Shown piece after piece: positions 33,823 through 35,396 of a stretch of DNA of 35,396 nucleotides. The translations under genes were made by a program, and so were the position numbers. The DNA comes from Hominenteromicrobium mulieris (GTDB taxonomy: Bacteria > Bacillota > Clostridia > Oscillospirales > Acutalibacteraceae): the NCBI RefSeq assembly GCF_020687165.1, contig NZ_JAJEQC010000018.1; one strand, 5' to 3'. The notes under the pieces are model-generated. The model did no database searches and had not been told where the DNA came from. It worked only from the letters and a program-made list of their open reading frames with translations. Positions within the stretch are counted from its first letter, which is position 1. Each line of letters opens with the position of its first letter.

Positions 33823-34032
33823 ATGCCAAACGCTTATATAGAGCTGATTGATAGCCTGATTTTACAGCGGCAAGCACTTAAAATATCGCAGCGCGAATTA
33901 GCTTCTGCCGCCGGAGTTTCGTGGACGGAGGTTGCGCTCATGGAGCAGAAAAAGCACATGGTGCAGCTCCGGGCACTGCTGCGGATAGCAGCCGCGCTAA
34001 ACTGCAAACTGGTGGCCGTGAGTGTCGAATAA
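33823..34032 (+). CDS. Small XRE-type helix-turn-helix protein
   Basis: A 69-residue protein. Residues about 18-62 are a Cro/CI-like helix-turn-helix: ALKISQRELASAAGVSWTEVALMEQ, then LRALLRIAAALNCKLVAV. The start at 33823 follows GAAAGGAAATG, 4 bp after the sortase stop. It could regulate the pilus operon or the palindrome-linked promoters. It has no room for a separate effector domain. Confidence 0.8.
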   Translation: MPNAYIELIDSLILQRQALKISQRELASAAGVSWTEVALMEQKKHMVQLRALLRIAAALNCKLVAVSVE

Positions 34033-34037
34033 AAATC

Positions 34038-34066
34038 TTGCCATATAATGCCAAATTTGGTAGAAT
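34038..34066 (+). promoter_or_regulatory. Promoter of the toxin mRNA
   Basis: TTGCCA (34038-34043), 17-bp spacer, TAGAAT (34061-34066) with TGG before it as an extended -10. The start near 34073 gives a leader of about 130 nt. The leader contains a UUCG hairpin, CCCTCA...ACAC-TTCG-GTGT...TGAGGG (34121-34153). Confidence 0.75.
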
Positions 34067-34093
34067 AAAAACGAACTGCAATATGCGGTTCGG

Positions 34094-34381
34094 GTGCTGC
34101 CATAACGGTGGACGGTTCAGCCCTCAGATACACTTCGGTGTACCGTGTGAGGGAACATTTCTTGAATATGAAAATATCCCTCAATCCAACACGGAGAGAG
34201 GGATGACGCTTATGAAGCTCGAGCTGACCTTTAGTGATTTGTGCCAGTTGGCATTGGTCATCATTGCGCTGATCGAACTGTTTCGTGATCGTAAACATAA
34301 AAAGAAGTGAGCCGCCCTCGCCTAAGGATTCGGCTCAACTTCTTTGAGTAATACTGAGGGCTAACCGTTCATCGGCAGCAC
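34094..34381. repeat. Long-range inverted repeat between the toxin mRNA leader and tail
   Basis: Segments GTGCTGCC (34094-34101), ACGGTT and GCCCTCAG (34120-34127) are complementary to CTGAGGGC (34354-34361), AACCGT and GGCAGCAC (34374-34381). The ends of the toxin mRNA can thus pair, as in other type I toxin mRNAs that are folded into an inactive form. Confidence 0.7.
34203..34310 (+). CDS. Small hydrophobic toxin of a type I toxin-antitoxin pair (holin-like toxin type)
   Basis: A 35-residue peptide beginning MTLMKLELTFSDLCQL. It is one short membrane helix (LCQLALVIIALIELF) followed by a charged tail RDRKHKKK. This is the form of Firmicute type I membrane toxins (holin-like/TxpA/Fst type). 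GGAGAGAGG is placed 6 bp before the ATG. The stop codon is part of a hairpin that serves as the antisense RNA terminator. Overexpression would be expected to damage the membrane. A longer frame upstream is out of context and lacks a start signal. Confidence 0.75.
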   Translation: MTLMKLELTFSDLCQLALVIIALIELFRDRKHKKK

Positions 34382-34389
34382 TCTTTCTA
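34300..34389 (-). ncRNA. Antisense antitoxin RNA
   Basis: A perfect promoter (34396-34423) on the minus strand would start an RNA near 34389. It runs across the tail of the toxin mRNA and ends at the hairpin TGAGCCG/CGGCTCA (34308-34337) followed by TTCTTTTTA. The RNA would be about 90 nt and fully complementary to the toxin mRNA 3' part. Its 5' part is also similar in sequence to the toxin mRNA leader, as expected from the inverted repeat. Confidence 0.75.
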
Positions 34390-34395
34390 TTTCTA

Positions 34396-34423
34396 ATTAT
34401 AGACGCTTTTGAAGTTTTGTCAA
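34396..34423 (-). promoter_or_regulatory. Promoter of the antisense RNA
   Basis: On the minus strand TTGACA (34418-34423), 16-bp spacer, TATAAT (34396-34401), both hexamers perfect. Palindrome copy 7 begins 7 bp upstream. Confidence 0.88.
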
Positions 34424-34430
34424 GCGCGAA

Positions 34431-34450
34431 AAGCGGCAATGTTGCCGGTT
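34431..34450. repeat. Palindrome copy 7, upstream of the second lipoprotein gene
   Basis: AAGCGGCAATGTTGCCGGTT, one mismatch. It lies between the antisense RNA promoter and the lipoprotein promoter, 6 bp from the -35 of the latter. Confidence 0.85.
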
Positions 34451-34456
34451 TTGCAC

Positions 34457-34485
34457 TTGATTTATTTTTTCTCATTTATTATAAT
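34457..34485 (+). promoter_or_regulatory. Promoter of the second lipoprotein gene
   Basis: TTGATT (34457-34462), 17-bp spacer, TATAAT (34480-34485), 24 bp before the ATG. The layout copies that of the first lipoprotein gene. Confidence 0.8.
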
Positions 34486-34509
34486 CAAACTAAACAGGGA
34501 GTGAAGACT

Positions 34510-35292
34510 ATGAAAAGAAAAATCACAGCTATTTTAATGACAGCAGCATTGATGCTTACCATGGCGGCGTGTGCGGGCAACAGTACAGCGGATACCGGCG
34601 TTGAAAGCTCTGCATCCAGTGCAGTGAGCAGCAAGCCGGTTTCGAACACAAGCTCCACGGCCGCAAGCAGCGCCAAGCCGAGTGCATCGGCGAAGCCTAC
34701 GGCTACTCCCTCTGCCGGTGCTGCGGCAACGGTCAAGCCTACCGCAACGCCGAAGCCAGAGAGTAAAACCGAAAGCAGCACGGCAGGTAAAGCGAGCGCG
34801 ACGGCTACACCGAAACCGGCAGCAACCGCAAAACCGAGCAGCTCCAATACTTCCAACAGCAAGCCTTCCGGCAGTGCGGCCAGACCTACGCCCGCACCGA
34901 CTGCGAAGCCGACAGCTGCACCCACCGCAGCTCCCACAGCCAAGCCTACGGCAGCTCCTACCGCAGCGCCAACGGCGGTTCCCACTGCGACGCCGAAGCC
35001 CAAAGAAAAGGTTTGGATCGTGGACGTACCTGCCCAAGAAGAAGTCGGGCATTGGGAAGATAACTACATTTGGGAATGCGATTGGGTTTATCAATGCAAT
35101 GGATGTGGGCAGATATTTGACACTGAAAACGGAGCGGCAGATCACAATCTTACAGAATGCTTTGATGGAAATTACACCTGCGGCAGTTACACCATGATAA
35201 GCGGAGAACCGTATAAACACTATACAGGAGAGAAATATTGGGTTGTAGATACACCCGCCCAAGAAGAAGTCGGACACTGGGAATATAGATAG
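34510..35292 (+). CDS. Surface lipoprotein, paralogue of the gene at 24379
   Basis: A 260-residue exported lipoprotein. The N-terminus (MKRKITAILMTAALMLTMAAC) and lipobox MAAC match its paralogue. The stalk of APTAKPTA-type repeats is shorter. The C-terminal domain carries WIVDVPAQEEVGHWED and WVVDTPAQEEVGHWEY around a CNGCG pair, two more Cys and a His. Start at 34510 is set by GGGAGTGA; a longer frame that would include palindrome copy 7 starts upstream of the promoter. Downstream GTGAATATTGCAG also matches the sequence after the first copy, so the duplication includes flanking DNA. Confidence 0.8.
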   Translation: MKRKITAILMTAALMLTMAACAGNSTADTGVESSASSAVSSKPVSNTSSTAASSAKPSASAKPTATPSAGAAATVKPTATPKPESKTESSTAGKASATATPKPAATAKPSSSNTSNSKPSGSAARPTPAPTAKPTAAPTAAPTAKPTAAPTAAPTAVPTATPKPKEKVWIVDVPAQEEVGHWEDNYIWECDWVYQCNGCGQIFDTENGAADHNLTECFDGNYTCGSYTMISGEPYKHYTGEKYWVVDTPAQEEVGHWEYR

Positions 35293-35396
35293 GAGAAACT
35301 AAAGTGAATATTGCAGATTTGATGCTATTATAAAAGTGGACACGGAAGGGTAGAAAAAAGCCTGTCCGTGGAGTATCATAAAGGTGAGTATTCTAC
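35293..35396. other. Right edge of window, no gene
   Basis: After the lipoprotein stop the last 104 bp contain a CACGGA/TCCGTG inverted repeat near 35342-35369 but no T-run and no supported reading frame. The element continues beyond the window. Confidence 0.5.

Larger units (their letters stand above)
20623..35396. mobile_element. Left part of an integrated ICE- or plasmid-like element
   Basis: Starting at the tRNA-Val fragment, the gene content changes from chromosomal to mobile: ParA, ParB, a SpoVG-like protein, an exonuclease, a sortase/pilin locus, an XRE regulator and a type I toxin locus. A 20-bp palindrome occurs seven times and only here. Firmicute conjugative elements of the Tn1549/CTn type often carry parA/parB and a surface protein with a class B sortase. 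No relaxase, coupling protein, replication gene, integrase or second tRNA copy is visible, so the element must continue past the right edge. The boundary and class are inferred. Confidence 0.65.

Noticed and set aside
34417..34509. N-terminal extension of the second lipoprotein that would include palindrome copy 7
   Set aside because: The extension starts upstream of the promoter and has no ribosome site; the start at 34510 gives a proper lipoprotein signal as in its paralogue.

Overview
The window (about 52% G+C by eye) looks like the chromosome of an anaerobic gut-type Clostridia bacterium, probably of the Oscillospiraceae/Ruminococcaceae. The reasons are pyruvate phosphate dikinase, the pth-mfd-foldase gene order, strong Gram-positive ribosome binding sites, LPXTG-like sorted surface proteins and sortases. 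No species can be named from the sequence alone.

Positions 1-20600 read as ordinary chromosome with scars. On the minus strand lie an M20 amidohydrolase, a SurA/PrsA-like lipoprotein, mfd and pth. On the plus strand is a codon-biased ppdK. Then come a structured non-coding stretch and a 5'-truncated Nudix gene (10.0-10.5 kb), a secreted ApbE lipoprotein with a long structured leader, a 1172-residue wall-anchored protein with Shr-HID-like repeats, a mobile-element scar (transposase and integrase fragments, 15.5-15.9 kb), a sodium-dependent NSS transporter, a VOC protein, and a LysR regulator divergent from a small membrane protein plus a DUF1275 protein.

At 20.62-20.68 kb is the 3' part of a tRNA-Val(CAC) on the minus strand, without its 5' half. 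This is the expected appearance of an integration site. From there to the end of the window lies an accessory element, probably an integrative and conjugative element or integrated plasmid, running off the right edge. It starts with parA-parB-spoVG-like-hypothetical-DEDDh exonuclease. It continues with a sortase-assembled surface structure: a giant protein joining M23 and NlpC/P60 wall hydrolases to SpaA/Cna-B domains, a pilin, a class B sortase and a class C sortase. It also carries a small XRE regulator, a complete-looking type I toxin-antitoxin locus, and two paralogous lipoproteins that flank the pilus genes.

The most unusual signal is a 20-bp near-palindrome, AACCGGCAATRTTGCCGGTT. It occurs seven times between 20.7 and 34.5 kb, and I found none in the 20.6 kb of chromosome to the left. 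Copies lie upstream of parA, inside parB, at the 3' ends of the spoVG-like and class C sortase genes, and just upstream of the promoters of both lipoprotein genes. The four copies inside genes are all read in one frame, giving G-N-(V/I)-A-G, with a preceding Thr in three of them. I propose it as the parS set of the element's ParAB system; operators or a mobile palindromic repeat are the main alternatives.
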